DNA of 64,000 bases, taken from Isoetes taiwanensis (taxonomy: Eukaryota > Streptophyta > Lycopodiopsida > Isoetales > Isoetaceae). The stretch covers positions 34,331,166-34,395,165 of the forward strand of contig JAJEKV010000003.1 of assembly GCA_021234155.1 (NCBI GenBank), read 5' to 3'. The position numbers were made by a program, and so were the translations under genes. How positions within the stretch are numbered: position 1 is the stretch's first letter; each line of letters opens with the position of its first letter. A model generated the notes under the pieces. The model was not told where the DNA came from and searched no databases. It worked only from the letters and a program-made list of their open reading frames with translations. Below, in pieces: positions 21,896 through 33,195 of this stretch.

Positions 21896-24800
21896 ATGGT
21901 ATCGTAATGATGTTCTTGGTTGACCAGGAACTAGCACTGACCATAACCATGAAAGTAGTCTAACAAGCCTATAGGGGTGTGAAATAAAAATTTCCACCAT
22001 TGAACGTCGAAAATAGGGGAAAATTTTTTCTCCTAGGTAGTGAGTCCGAAATTAGGTTGTGTTAGACGAAGAAATGAATGAGTCAAATTCACCTTCTAGT
22101 AAATTTGAAGTGAAAATTATGCATCTGCATCAAATTTCACCTAAAATGGGTCGAAGAATCATGCCAATCTGAGACCTGAGTGAAAAATGGCGCAAATCCA
22201 TAGTTAATACTTCAAACTATTAGGAAATTCGAAAATTCTAAGGTATAATACGAAATTAAGTGTACTAGGTGTAATTAATAAGGGGGGCTAATAAGTAGGC
22301 CTATTAATGGGAGAGAATATTCCCAGGGACCCTCCTTTTTAAATATCCCCGACGGGGGCCCTCATTTGTCATTTCTCCCCATCAAAAAACTCTCGGACTT
22401 TTTAAAGATTTTCCAAAATTCTCTACTCATCTTCACAAGCCATTTTTCATAGCTATCTCTGCTCAATGGCGCCATCAAGCTTTGTTAGATGGTACAATGA
22501 GGCCAACCACATCCGTGATTTCCTTGCCGAGCAAGCCTCCCATGTCTTTGATCATCTCTTTGACCTCCATGCCACTCTGACTATAACTCCCTATTACACC
22601 GACATCATTTGCCAATATGACCAGCAGATTCTACCCTGGGAAGTTAGTTTGCCACCTAGGGGAGGGAAATGGGTTTCCTTAGACTCTCTGACCCAAGCCA
22701 TAGGTGGGGGATCCAGGGGCAAGAGTAGGGGCGTGGATAGAACTGAGAACATGCCGGACTACATGACCTGTAAGCATCATAGGCATAGATACCTCTCACC
22801 CATGCAGCCTTAGCTTTATTCATGCAGTACAAGGCAGTCAACCAACCAGGGGAGCCGTCAATTCAACCTTTGGATTTGGCACCTCTCGACACTCGGAGGC
22901 AGCAGATAGGTATCCACGAGATCGAGATCGGCGAATACTGAATACTCACGGCTCCACATCTAAAACACCTATGTTGCGATTGAGCGGTGATTATGAAGAG
23001 CAAGAGGAGGAGAACCTGTTGGGAAATCGGGGAGGCAAGAAGGATGGAGAGGCGATAGCCCGGCAAGAGGAAGTATTAAGGCGAGATTTCAACCGCCCGG
23101 TTGGCATCATCGCCCCCGACCCGGTCATCATCGACGGGCGAGGAGTACATACTGCACCACCCATTATCATCCTCAACCTTTCTTATTGTCAAGAAGAAGG
23201 TCTCCGAGGATCGATGAGCTCCTAAGCCTAGTTGCACAGAGAATGTGGCAGCGAATTTCATCGACTATGATTACCAAGAAATTCCAAGGGAGGTAGCCGA
23301 GAAGCGACATTCCCACGAGAAACGATGTCGGACATTCAAGCTTACCAACAGATAAGGCGATGTATCAAGAAGAAGAACTTTGTCATTCCGGAAGAGGAAT
23401 TCCGTGAGATTCAAAGCAAAGTTGTATAAGCCGAAGAGGCCCGTGCTCCGGCAAGCACCGATCGCGCTCGGTGAGTATCTTGCTGAAGCTTCTAGTAGCA
23501 TCAACTTGGAGAATGCAACCACAATGTGGAGAGATCACGGCGATCTTATGGCATTGGATGTTTTTGTTGTGGCATTTCCGGAGAAAAGGCACGGAACCAA
23601 GGGCCGTGGTAAGGGTAAGCACTTTCAGGTACTATCTTCCCCACCAAGGCGGATGATAGTTTCCACAAGGAGTTCAGCCCAAGGAGGGAAGAGTCCGTGG
23701 CGCCTCATCAAGGCCTCGGGCTTTGTGCAACATGCGAGAATAGAGCATTGGGTAGACCATGTTATCCCTCTTCAAGAGATCCGTAATCCTTCATTCTCGA
23801 CTTCGAGAAGGGCCACCTCGGGGATGCACACTTGTCGGTAGGTGCAAACCGCACTGAACTTCCCCAGCACCACGCATGGCAAGGGCATTAGAAGGAGGGT
23901 CAATGGCAAGAATCTGGCGGAATGCTCAAGGGGGATAGGATTGAAGAATGTCAAGAACTTCTTCAAGTCCATGAGGAGGCAATCAATGAGAAAAATTTGT
24001 TTTGTTAATTAAGTAATTGTATTGAAAACCTTATCTTGATTATTATCATGTAATTCATGAAATGTATTTCCATATATTAATTAATGTCTTACCATGATCT
24101 TAACTTGTAAGTGGAATTTTATATGATTTCTTTTATGCCTAATAACAATTCAATTGTAAACAACAATGATTAGTGCGAATCTTAAATAACAAGCATTGAT
24201 GATTAATCCTTGTTGTTAAGGAACACCGCTCAGGTTCTCAAGGCCAAGGCCGACATCACCGATGGGTACCCGTGAACCTGCTCGGGCGTGATCGGATGAC
24301 AACAACGAGGAAATGACGCCGGAAGCAATCAACGCAAGGCTCTCGTCGGATGAGGAATCGATGCATCACCGGGCCACCCCATTGATGAACGCCTAAGAAT
24401 ATGCACACCTCCACCTCCACCTCCACCACTACCTCGGCAAAGGCATTGAGGAAGGTCCACAAAGAGGAGGGGCAAGACAACGTGGAAATGTCGGAGACAG
24501 GAAGAGGAAAAGGAGAAAATGTAAGGACTCCAACACCACCTAGCTCCAGTTCATCGACACTTCACACACCCAAGACAGGTTCTAGCTTCGGAGAGTGAGT
24601 CCGACACTTCACGTAAGAGTCGTGGCAAGGGAAGGCGAGATGACTATCGAAGAAGGTTGACAGGTGCTATGAGCAATGTGTGGAAGACTAGGAAGTTGGG
24701 TGGAGTTCCCGGGAAGAGGATAGTGTCGTATGGAGAGGAAGCCCGGCTTGACGAAATGGAGGAATTTGACAACCTTATAGCATGAAGGACAAGGATATAG

Positions 24801-27370
24801 GAAAGATGCTAAAAACTTGATAGGGCGGTAGAATCAGGAAAAGGCTAACAAGCTCAAAAGGAATAGTTGCAGATTTAAGACCTTTCAAAGAAAGCTTTCC
24901 GCAAGCACTATGTGCCAAGATCGCACTAACAGGCAGATCCAGCTAGTTCTATAGATTGAACGAGGGTACATTGTCGCCAGCAAAAGTATACTGAGAGGAA
25001 TTTATGCGCCTCGGGCTCCATGTCCCTGAGTATCGAAAAGGCAAGCGGTTGATACCTACATTGAAGGGTTGAACGGCAATATCAAAAGGCTAGTCCGGTA
25101 ATCAACCCAAGTGGATTAGTGAGCGTACGAGGATAAAGCCATAAGTTTGGAGGAAGCACCACCAACCCCAGCAGAGAAGCAATGACCTGGCCGGGGTAAA
25201 GCGAGGCATGCCCAAAGGGCGATACGGAAGTAAGCAATCAGCGACTCGCCATCGGGGAGGCCAGTGACGGGGAAGAGCTCAGGGTAAGACCTTTGGGGAC
25301 CGTAAGCCGCATAATGCATCAGGGGGCAGCGTGCTAAAGCGTGATTCTAGACGATCGGCGAAGAGAAGAGACAGAGTGTATCGAGAAGAAGCTATGTTTA
25401 GTGCTTCCAGCCAGGGCACCGAACACATGATTGCCCATTCGTCATGCAGGCAGCTTTGGCAGAGCTTGGGGATTGGGATTCACCAACAGAAGCGGATGAG
25501 GACGACGACCAGCATGAGGCCCAGGACTTCATAGATGGTGAGTGCCATATATGTGCAAACATTGAGTCAGGTGATATTGAAAATCAGTCACAAATATCAT
25601 TGGGTTGATGGAATCATAGATAGCAACCCATATGTAGTCCTCATAGCCCGGTGTAGCTCTCACAACTTTGCCTCTCCTAGGCTGGCTGCCCTAATGAAGA
25701 ACAAGGTATTGAAGTCTAAGCCGGCCGTTGCTGGCAAACCCATTATTATCTGCATACACTAAGGGGAGGAGGATCACGTTCGACATAGACCTTAGTGGAA
25801 CTAAGTGGCCAATGGGGGCAGAAGTCATGGAAATTGGAAGGTATGACCTTATAGTAGGAATGGAGTTCCTAAAGCCAGCCAAAGCTATGATTGATTGTGA
25901 CCGTAACGGTCGCCATGACAAAGCACCGGACGGCACCAAATTCATAGTGAAAGGTAAGAAGGCTGACTTCTTCTATGCAGTGTATTTCTTTGAAGCAGCT
26001 AAGGAAAAGTACAGAAAGAAATAAGGTGGATTACATTTTGAGGTTAGAGGCAATTGAGCCCAATAAGCAGGATGGAAGCGACCAAAAGGGGAATCAGTTG
26101 CCCAAGCCAGTAGCAAGGCTCATCTCGCAATTTAGGATGTATTCCCGGATGAAATCCAGCTACCACCTTATAGGGGTGTGGAATGTGAGATCACATTAGC
26201 TCCAGATGCAAAGCCTACCAGCAAAAGGCCATCTGGAGAATGAGCACCCCGGAGTTGATTGAGCTCAAGAAGCAACTTCAGGAATTGCTTGAGCTCGGTT
26301 TTATTAGAGCAAGTGTGTCTCCCTTTGGAGCACCCATACTCTTTGTGAAGAAGAAAGATGGGAGCTTAAGAATGTGCATAGACTATCACAACCAACAAGC
26401 CCAGACGATAAAGAATAAGTATGCATTGCCAAGGGGCAGATGATTTAATGGACCCGCCTCAAGGAGCAAGGGTATTCTCAAAATCGACTTAAGGTCGAGG
26501 ATACCATCAGATAAGAATAAAAAGAAGAGGATATCCATAAGACCGCCCTTTTAGAACGCGGTATGGTCACTTTGAGTTCACGGTAATGCCCTTTGGGTTG
26601 TCGAATGCTCCAGCAACTTTCATGCGCCTCATGAACGACGTCTTCAGGGATTTCCTAGATGAGTTTGTCATTGTTTTCTTCGACGACATTCTAATCTACA
26701 AACAAGTCCATTGAAGATCATGGTCAGCATTTGAGAAGGGTGTTGGAAAAGTTTAGACGGCATCGCTTGTATGGCAAGCTCTCCAAATGCCACTTTGCTA
26801 CCGAAAGAGTGGAGTACTTGGGCCATGTAATATCAGCGGAAGGGATTTCCACCGACCCCCGCAAAAAGATTGAAGCGAAGAGTTGATTGGCCACTCCAAG
26901 GAATGTAGCGAAGTAAGAAACTTTTCTCAGGTTGGCCGGATATTACTGAAAGTTCGTGAAGGACTTTTGCTAAAGTGGGCGCCCCCTTGCCGGACCTCAC
27001 TAAGAGTATTAAAAAAGAAAGATTGGAGAACGCTGTTGGTTAGAGGGAAGTCCAAGCTTCCTTTGAGAAGCTCAAGGAGGCCTTAATAACAACAGCTCGG
27101 TCGCCCCTTCCGATCCGAGTAAAGATAAACTTGTGGGCCGCGGATGCAAGCAAGATAGCAAGGGCAGTCTTGATGCAAGAAGAAAGGGTAGTAAGCCACG
27201 ACTTCGAAGAAGATGGCGGCGCCGAGCAACGCTACTCCAACCCATGATAAGGAACTCCTAGCCATTGTCGGGGCATTGAGAATTTGGAGGCATTATTTGT
27301 TGGGAAGGAAGTTCCAGTTAGATCGCGATCACCGAGCCTCCAAGATCTTTTCACTAACCACTCCTCAACC
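20253..27370 (+). mobile_element. Ty3/gypsy LTR retrotransposon fossil, truncated copy
   Basis: A fossil of the Ty3/gypsy (Metaviridae) family. It holds a 5' LTR, a primer-binding region, gag-like sequence from about 22466, and pol remnants through reverse transcriptase into RNase H, where the unit 1/unit 2 junction cuts it. Integrase and 3' LTR are absent. It is the duplicated version of the element in unit 2, not a separate insertion, because more than 6 kb of upstream flank is shared. It is heavily broken, with well over ten interruptions. Confidence 0.9.
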
Positions 27371-29013
27371 TTTTAGAGATTGAGTTTGTAGACTCCCTTT
27401 TAGGAAGGGGTATTCAAAGTTCGAAATCAGATGTAGCCTTCATTGGGACAAAAGATGCAAAGGTATGTCTATATTGCAAGTATTGAAGCATTTTGTAATG
27501 TTAACAACCTTAGTGTGTCCTTTTATGTGCGTAAATTAATGTCTATCAATTTATTGCAAAGTCTGGGATAGAAGTACTTATTTATCCATCTATTGCAAAA
27601 TGTAGGGACAGAATGTGCGCTGCATCTATGTTTATGCTTATCTCTCTGAGAATGAATTAGTTTGGAATATTTGGGGTCCAAATCTCCTGCAATCTATTGC
27701 ATCTCTGTTGTTATGTATGCATTGCAGTTCTATTAAGTTGCTCATATGACAGATTCAACGTAACAGAGTTATATATGAAGGATCCAAAGTGTGTAATTCT
27801 GTTTTTATGATAATGCAATTTTTACCGGATTGGTCTTTTGGACTTCTCTATCTTCTGTTTCACATTCCAGAGGGACATGACGGATTCTGCGTAGCAAAGT
27901 TATATAGTTGAATTTGAAGGATCCAAAGTGTGATTTTGGTTTATGATAATGCAGTTTCGGGCAAATTGGGCTTTGGGACTTTTCTATCTTCTTTTTCACG
28001 TTCCACTTTAGTTTTACAATATGGTGTATTTAGGTCACAAAATTTGCAAATTTTGGGTTATTCTGGTGCTGCCATGTGGCAGTCATGATAGTTGAGTCTA
28101 CCATTCTGTGCTTACATGGTACAACAGGTTTTAGTATTTAAACAATACGTTTCTAAAATTATGTTTTGCATCCATATTTCGTTTCTCATGCATCATTGAA
28201 ATTATACGATGGTTTTATTTGGATTTAAGTCACTTTGATTACAATAGAACTACCATATTATATGATGCATAATCGTAATGATCCGACCACTTACCATGTA
28301 ATAATACATGGATGATTTTACAACCATCCATACATACAAACATCATGGTCAATTTAACTCTTGCAAATGTACTTCATGGTCATACTACCTTGAATGACTG
28401 GAGAAGTCAAGTCATTTCCTAATTTGATATACTCTTGGATATATAAATGGAAGTTGGGTCGCGTTTTGCATGTGGTGTCGCCATGTGCTACCTCTCTACA
28501 ACTTAGAATGGAAATTGGCTCTCGATCCTGGCCGATCTGCGCAAAAAATGATGGACACAGACAAATACACACAAAAAAAAATGCAATGAGTTGGTCATTC
28601 TCCTTCTACAAGTATAATTCCACAAAAGCATGTTCCATTGCAAATGCATGTTTGTTAAGGTGTGAAGCTATTGCAAATTGAGCATGGTGAGGCAAGTACT
28701 TCTTACATTGTATCAATAGCTTTCAAGGTATGCATACAATTTAGACATTTCCAAGGACATTGAAGACCTAAAAAAACACGAGCCCTTACTTATGCGCGTC
28801 AACAAAATCCATCCTTTAATGCAAAGTTAATACATTGACAATACTGTTATTTGACAATTTTGATAACAAATATATTTACATAAACAAATAATGGCCATTC
28901 TTGCAAGCATCAACTTGTGATGTTCTCAAAACCTGCGGATATATGGACGTTAAAGGCCGAGTAAAAACACATGCCTAGAACATTAGCCCGGCAATGCCGA
29001 GCACACGTTTACT

Positions 29014-29770
29014 AGTTTTTCTCTTCCTTTTTGTTCCCCTGCCATTCCTATTTTACTCTTATTTTTCTCTCATTCCATTTATCCTCCTCCCTGTTTCCCT
29101 TCCTCTTTTCCTTTTTTTTTTTTTTTCTGTTTTCCTTTTCTCCCCTCCCCTTCACTTCGCTTCTCTTTCCCTTTCCCCTTTCCCTTCACGTTTCATTTTC
29201 CAATGGCTTTTTCCCCTTCCCCTCTCCTCCTTTCCCAGCCCTTTCTCTATTCCACTTTTTCCCGTACTATTTTTTCCTTCCATTCCCCCTTCTTCCTCTC
29301 CCCTTTTCTTTTCTTTTTCTCTTTCCCTTTTCCCATATCCCTTTTCTCCACCTTATTTTCTTCTCCTTTTTTCTAGTGCCCTTTTTTCCCTTCCCTTTAT
29401 TTTTGTGTTTTTTTTTTCTTTCCTTTCCCCCTCCTTTGTTCTTTTCCCTTTCTTTTTTCCATAATCTTCCTCTTCCCCTTTCCTGACTTTTCCCTCTTCC
29501 TTTTTTTTCCCATTCTCTTTTCCCCCATTCCCTCTTCCAGTTTTCTCTATGCACCTTTTCCTTCCCTTCCTCGCCTCCCCCTCCCTTCTTCTTTTCCCTT
29601 TCCCTTTTTCCCTCCCTTTTTCTCTTCCCCCTTTTTCCTGTCCTTTTTTCTCCTTTCCCCACATTTTTCCTCTTTCCCTTTTCCAGTGTCCCTTTTTGCT
29701 CCCTTGTCCTCCTCCTTTCTTTTTCCCATATCCCTTTTCCCCACCTTTTCAGTGCCCTTTTTTCCCTTCC
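29014..29770. repeat. Homopyrimidine tract, about 757 bp (unit 2)
   Basis: Unit-2 counterpart of the tract at 18308-19058, with many small length differences. The open frames across it are again artefacts of composition. Confidence 0.9.
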
Positions 29771-29904
29771 AAATATGATCCAATGCAATCGAGACCACGG
29801 GCTAACGGGCCCGTTGTAGTAAATCTACTCCAGAAGTGGTAATCTCGGGCAAATTTTTGTGGTTAGCTCGGCCATGGATGGAGTTGGCATCGGCCCATTG
29901 CAGC

Positions 29905-30324
29905 TCATGCATTGGGCTTCCTGGATGCCCCATCCTCCTTCAAATATGCTACAATGCATGCATCAGAAAACCCCATTGATGGATGGGGCGCCATAATCGG
30001 GCAAACAATGCACCGCAACTTTTTCTTTTCACACCGACCGCACTGCCGCCTGCTTGATCGTGGACCGTTTGAGGACGTCTTAGGTCTAAAGTGACTTCTG
30101 AGGCATGCCAAAAGATCCAGCATCCCAATTACATCTGGATCACAAGTACATGCAGTATCATATGCTATAACGGCTTCTACTTTTGCGGTTGGATAAGAAC
30201 CCAACCAAAGGCCAAGTTTTTGCTGTGGGTCACGAATTTGCCACACGGCAGCTGCCTTACACCCGGGAAAAGCCACTTTCTTTTCTTTTCCTCCTCTTTT
30301 ATGCTTTCTAAACTTGCCATCCAT
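29905..30324 (-). CDS. AP2/ERF-like protein, 139 aa (unit 2 copy)
   Basis: Paralogous or allelic copy of the unit-1 ORF. It begins MDGKFRKHKRGGKEKKVAF, a basic run like that before many AP2 domains, then GC..WQIRDPQQKLGLWLGSYP and IAYDTACTC. The tail (HPSMGFSDACIVAYLKEDGA) and the stop are shared with unit 1, while the middle differs in frame. The basic N-terminus reads more naturally here than in unit 1. It lies 640 bp upstream of the 5' LTR in opposite orientation. Confidence 0.5.
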   Translation of the reverse strand: MDGKFRKHKRGGKEKKVAFPGCKAAAVWQIRDPQQKLGLWLGSYPTAKVEAVIAYDTACTCDPDVIGMLDLLACLRSHFRPKTSSNGPRSSRRQCGRCEKKKLRCIVCPIMAPHPSMGFSDACIVAYLKEDGASRKPNA

Positions 30325-30957
30325 TGGCTCGTCTTTGCACTTTATGATTAAAGTTCCAAAAATGTGAAAAATATACCGTCTTACATAAGATTGTTAATGG
30401 TGTATGAGGTGTATTCGTAGATAAATTAGTACAATGCTGATGGTGGAAAATGTGTTTCAATATATCGAAGGTTTTTGGAGAGGAGATGGCAGTGCAAAAT
30501 TTCTCTTCAGCGAACTTGGAGAATCGTCGATATGGTGACTCTTGAAGAGATAAAGCAGCAGCCTTTTTTTAGGGTTCTTAGTGCATGTTCTATGGCGGTG
30601 GAGGCATACAAAGCTCTGGTTATGCTTTAGGGTTTATTCTTAGAAGGTTTTGGCGCTGCAGGAAAGGAGCATCCGCATGGTAGCGATGGCGCGATGGCGT
30701 TGGGGCTTTCACTGCTGGACTTAAATTCACTGCCTGCTCCTTAAATTCGTGTTCTCCTGTGTTCTCCTAAAATTCCAGCTTCTGTGTTCTGTTGTAACCT
30801 CCTTCTGTGTTCTGTGTTCCGCCTCCTTTGTTCTGCCACCTCATCCCAGTTGATGGGAACCCCTTTTCTATCTCAGAGGTAATTCCTGGCCATCTTTCCA
30901 CTACAAGGGATAGTCGACCTTCAACGACGTCTAGAGGTCGTTGAACGACGTCAAATC

Positions 30958-30962
30958 GTCGA
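30958..30962. repeat. Target-site duplication, left
   Basis: GTCGA directly before the 5' LTR; the same five bases follow the 3' LTR at 42174-42178. Confidence 0.8.
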
Positions 30963-32608
30963 TGTGACGTTCCAGGGGAATATACGCTATAAATACGTAT
31001 ATTCCTGGACCCGTCACCATACAAGTCTACCTAGGTAGCCTTGTATGCCTTAGAAAGTGGCAAGGGGTGCACATCTAAGTTAATTACTTAACTTAGATAA
31101 CCTTAGGATAAGGCCCATTTCCACATGGCCTCATCCTATTGGGCAACCGCCACACGGCCTCATCCTAGTGGTGCCACGTGACATCCCATGTGGACCCACA
31201 CCTATATGGGCTCTAACCCTAACCCTAGACCCTTTTCCCCCCACCTAGCACTGAACTCTCATCTACGTGCCCGAAACCCCGTTTGAGCATGGATTAAATC
31301 ATAGCCTAGCCTCGAGCGGCAGCCCACGGAAGGTGTGTATGATCGTTGAGGGAGCAAGCCTTCGAACCACGTCAAGGAGCATGGAGACGCCAGGGATGGG
31401 AGGAAGCGCTTCTGGAGGAGGTAGGTTGAGTAGAGTTCATGTTAGTTCATCTGGAAGTTAGCACTCCAGATGGGTTAGTATTTCGTGTCTAGAGTAGAGC
31501 CATCCTAGAACCCTTATTCAACATCTTGAACCCTAATCAAGGAACCCTAACTGTTAGTTAGATATGTATGATTAGGTTAAGATGTTCATATGATATTGAT
31601 CATGATGTGACGTATGTGATGTTGGTTGATCATGATTGCTCCTCTTGTATTGGGAAGGAGGTAGAGACCTAGTAGCCATTATGTAGTATGCTCCTAGTCT
31701 AGATCCCTTAGTTCCTATTAGTTGCGGCCTGTGCATAGGAACCCACCGGGCTATGGAGGCTATGGTGTGACTCAGCACTACACAACGGGGCTAGAGGCAA
31801 GATGGAGGGAGGATCCCCCGAAGCGGGGGGCTCACGGGGGATCCCACGGTGGAGGCTAGGCTTATGGTGGGTCACTTCGTGTGGGCCGAGCATGGGTCCG
31901 AACACCTCCCCGGGGCGATGGTGTGCATGCCTCTCAAGAGTTGCAAGTGTCGGCTTGGCTCTTGTTTTGGGGGTTGGTGTCGGTGCAATCGTGTGTCGCC
32001 ACGATTCTCTAGCCGCCGGTGGAGCCTCTAGACCCCTGGAAGGGGAGATGCAACCCTTCCTACCTCAGCGGACGAGGGAGATGCAACACAGGAGTAGTCC
32101 CCGATGGGTGATGCCATGGGATTGCGTATCCGGAAGGTTAGAGTCATGCCGAGCCCCATTGAGCCCATCCAAAGTATGCCTGAGGGGCGGATGGAGTGGT
32201 CAACCCTAGCCATTGTCTTATGCCAGCCCGCCATTGTTATGACTCGATGCGCTCTATCTTGAGGCCTATCCAAATATCGACTTCCTTATGTGCTCTGGAG
32301 CCCCTGTAGGAGCTCTCACGTTTTATGGCATGTGATTATGTTCTTTGCATCTATGGATATGCTGATGGACTACCCTTCGAGGTAGTATGATGTATTGCTA
32401 TTTGCTAGTTCTGACGATGTTGTGCTTCCGCTGTGATAGGAGCCCATAGGGGAAGGGCACGCCAAGACACACCTTCAGGTCCCCTCCCGCGACCGCGATC
32501 ATCTCGAGTCGCGGGTAGACGAAAGGGCTGTCGCGGTTGTTGAGCCGGACGGGGGATTTCCTGTCGAGTGTATGGCCGGGTGCCGTATATTTAGCAGGGA
32601 GCGTCACA
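30963..32608 (+). repeat. 5' LTR (unit 2)
   Basis: About 1646 bp with terminal inverted TGTGACG...CGTCACA. It contains the palindrome around CTATAAATA at its start, a direct pair of GGCCTCATCCTA phrases and a CTAAGTTA/TAACTTAG hairpin. Confidence 0.95.
30976..31006. promoter_or_regulatory. TATA-like box inside a 10-bp palindrome at the LTR start
   Basis: GGAATATACG and CGTATATTCC are perfect inverted arms around CTATAAATA, beginning only about 14 nt into the LTR. The same structure appears near 20267 and 40567. If it is the promoter, U3 would be unusually short for a 1.6-kb LTR. Confidence 0.45.
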
Positions 32609-32609
32609 A

Positions 32610-32621
32610 TGGTATCAGAGC
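32610..32621 (+). other. Primer-binding site, initiator Met-tRNA type
   Basis: TGGTATCAGAGC, one base after the LTR end, is the usual complement of the plant initiator tRNA-Met 3' end. Confidence 0.9.
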
Positions 32622-33195
32622 GATGTTCTTGGTTGACCAGGAACTAGCACTGACCATAACCATGAAAGTAGTCTAACAAGCCTATAGGGGTGTGAAATAA
32701 AAATTTCCACCATTGAACGTCGAAAATAGGGGAAAATTTTTTCTCCTAGGTAGTGAGTCCGAAATTAGGTTGTGTTTGACGAAGAAATGAATGAGTCAAA
32801 TTCACCTTCTAGTAAATTTGAAGTGAAAATTATGCATCTGCATCAAATTTCACCTAAAATGGGTCGAAGAATCATGCCAATCTGAGACCTGAGTGAAAAA
32901 TGGCGCAAATCCATAGTTAATACTTCAAACTATTAGGAAATTCGAAAATTCTAAGGTATAATACGAAATTAAGTGTACTAATAATTAGGGTACATAGGTG
33001 TAATTAATAAGGGGGGCTAATAAGTAGGCCTATTAATGGGAGAGAATATTCCCAGGGACCCTCCTTTTTAAATATCCCTGACAGGGGGCCTCATTTGTCA
33101 TTTTCTCCCCATCAAAACTGCTCTCAGCACTTCAGGCGATTTTCCAGCTCTCTACTCATCTTCACAAGCCATTTTTCATAGCTATCTCTGCTCAA

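Larger units (their letters stand above)
13583..27370 (+). repeat. Unit 1 of a large direct tandem duplication
   Basis: Sequence from TTTTAGAGATTGAG onward reappears in the same order from 27371: the 140-bp duplication, the homopyrimidine tract, the AP2-like ORF, the LTR and the retroelement interior. Unit 1 ends abruptly inside the RNase H region of the retroelement, where unit 2 begins. The length difference from unit 2 (about 3.07 kb) is accounted for by the Helitron-like insertion present only here. Small indels between units are frequent. Confidence 0.85.
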
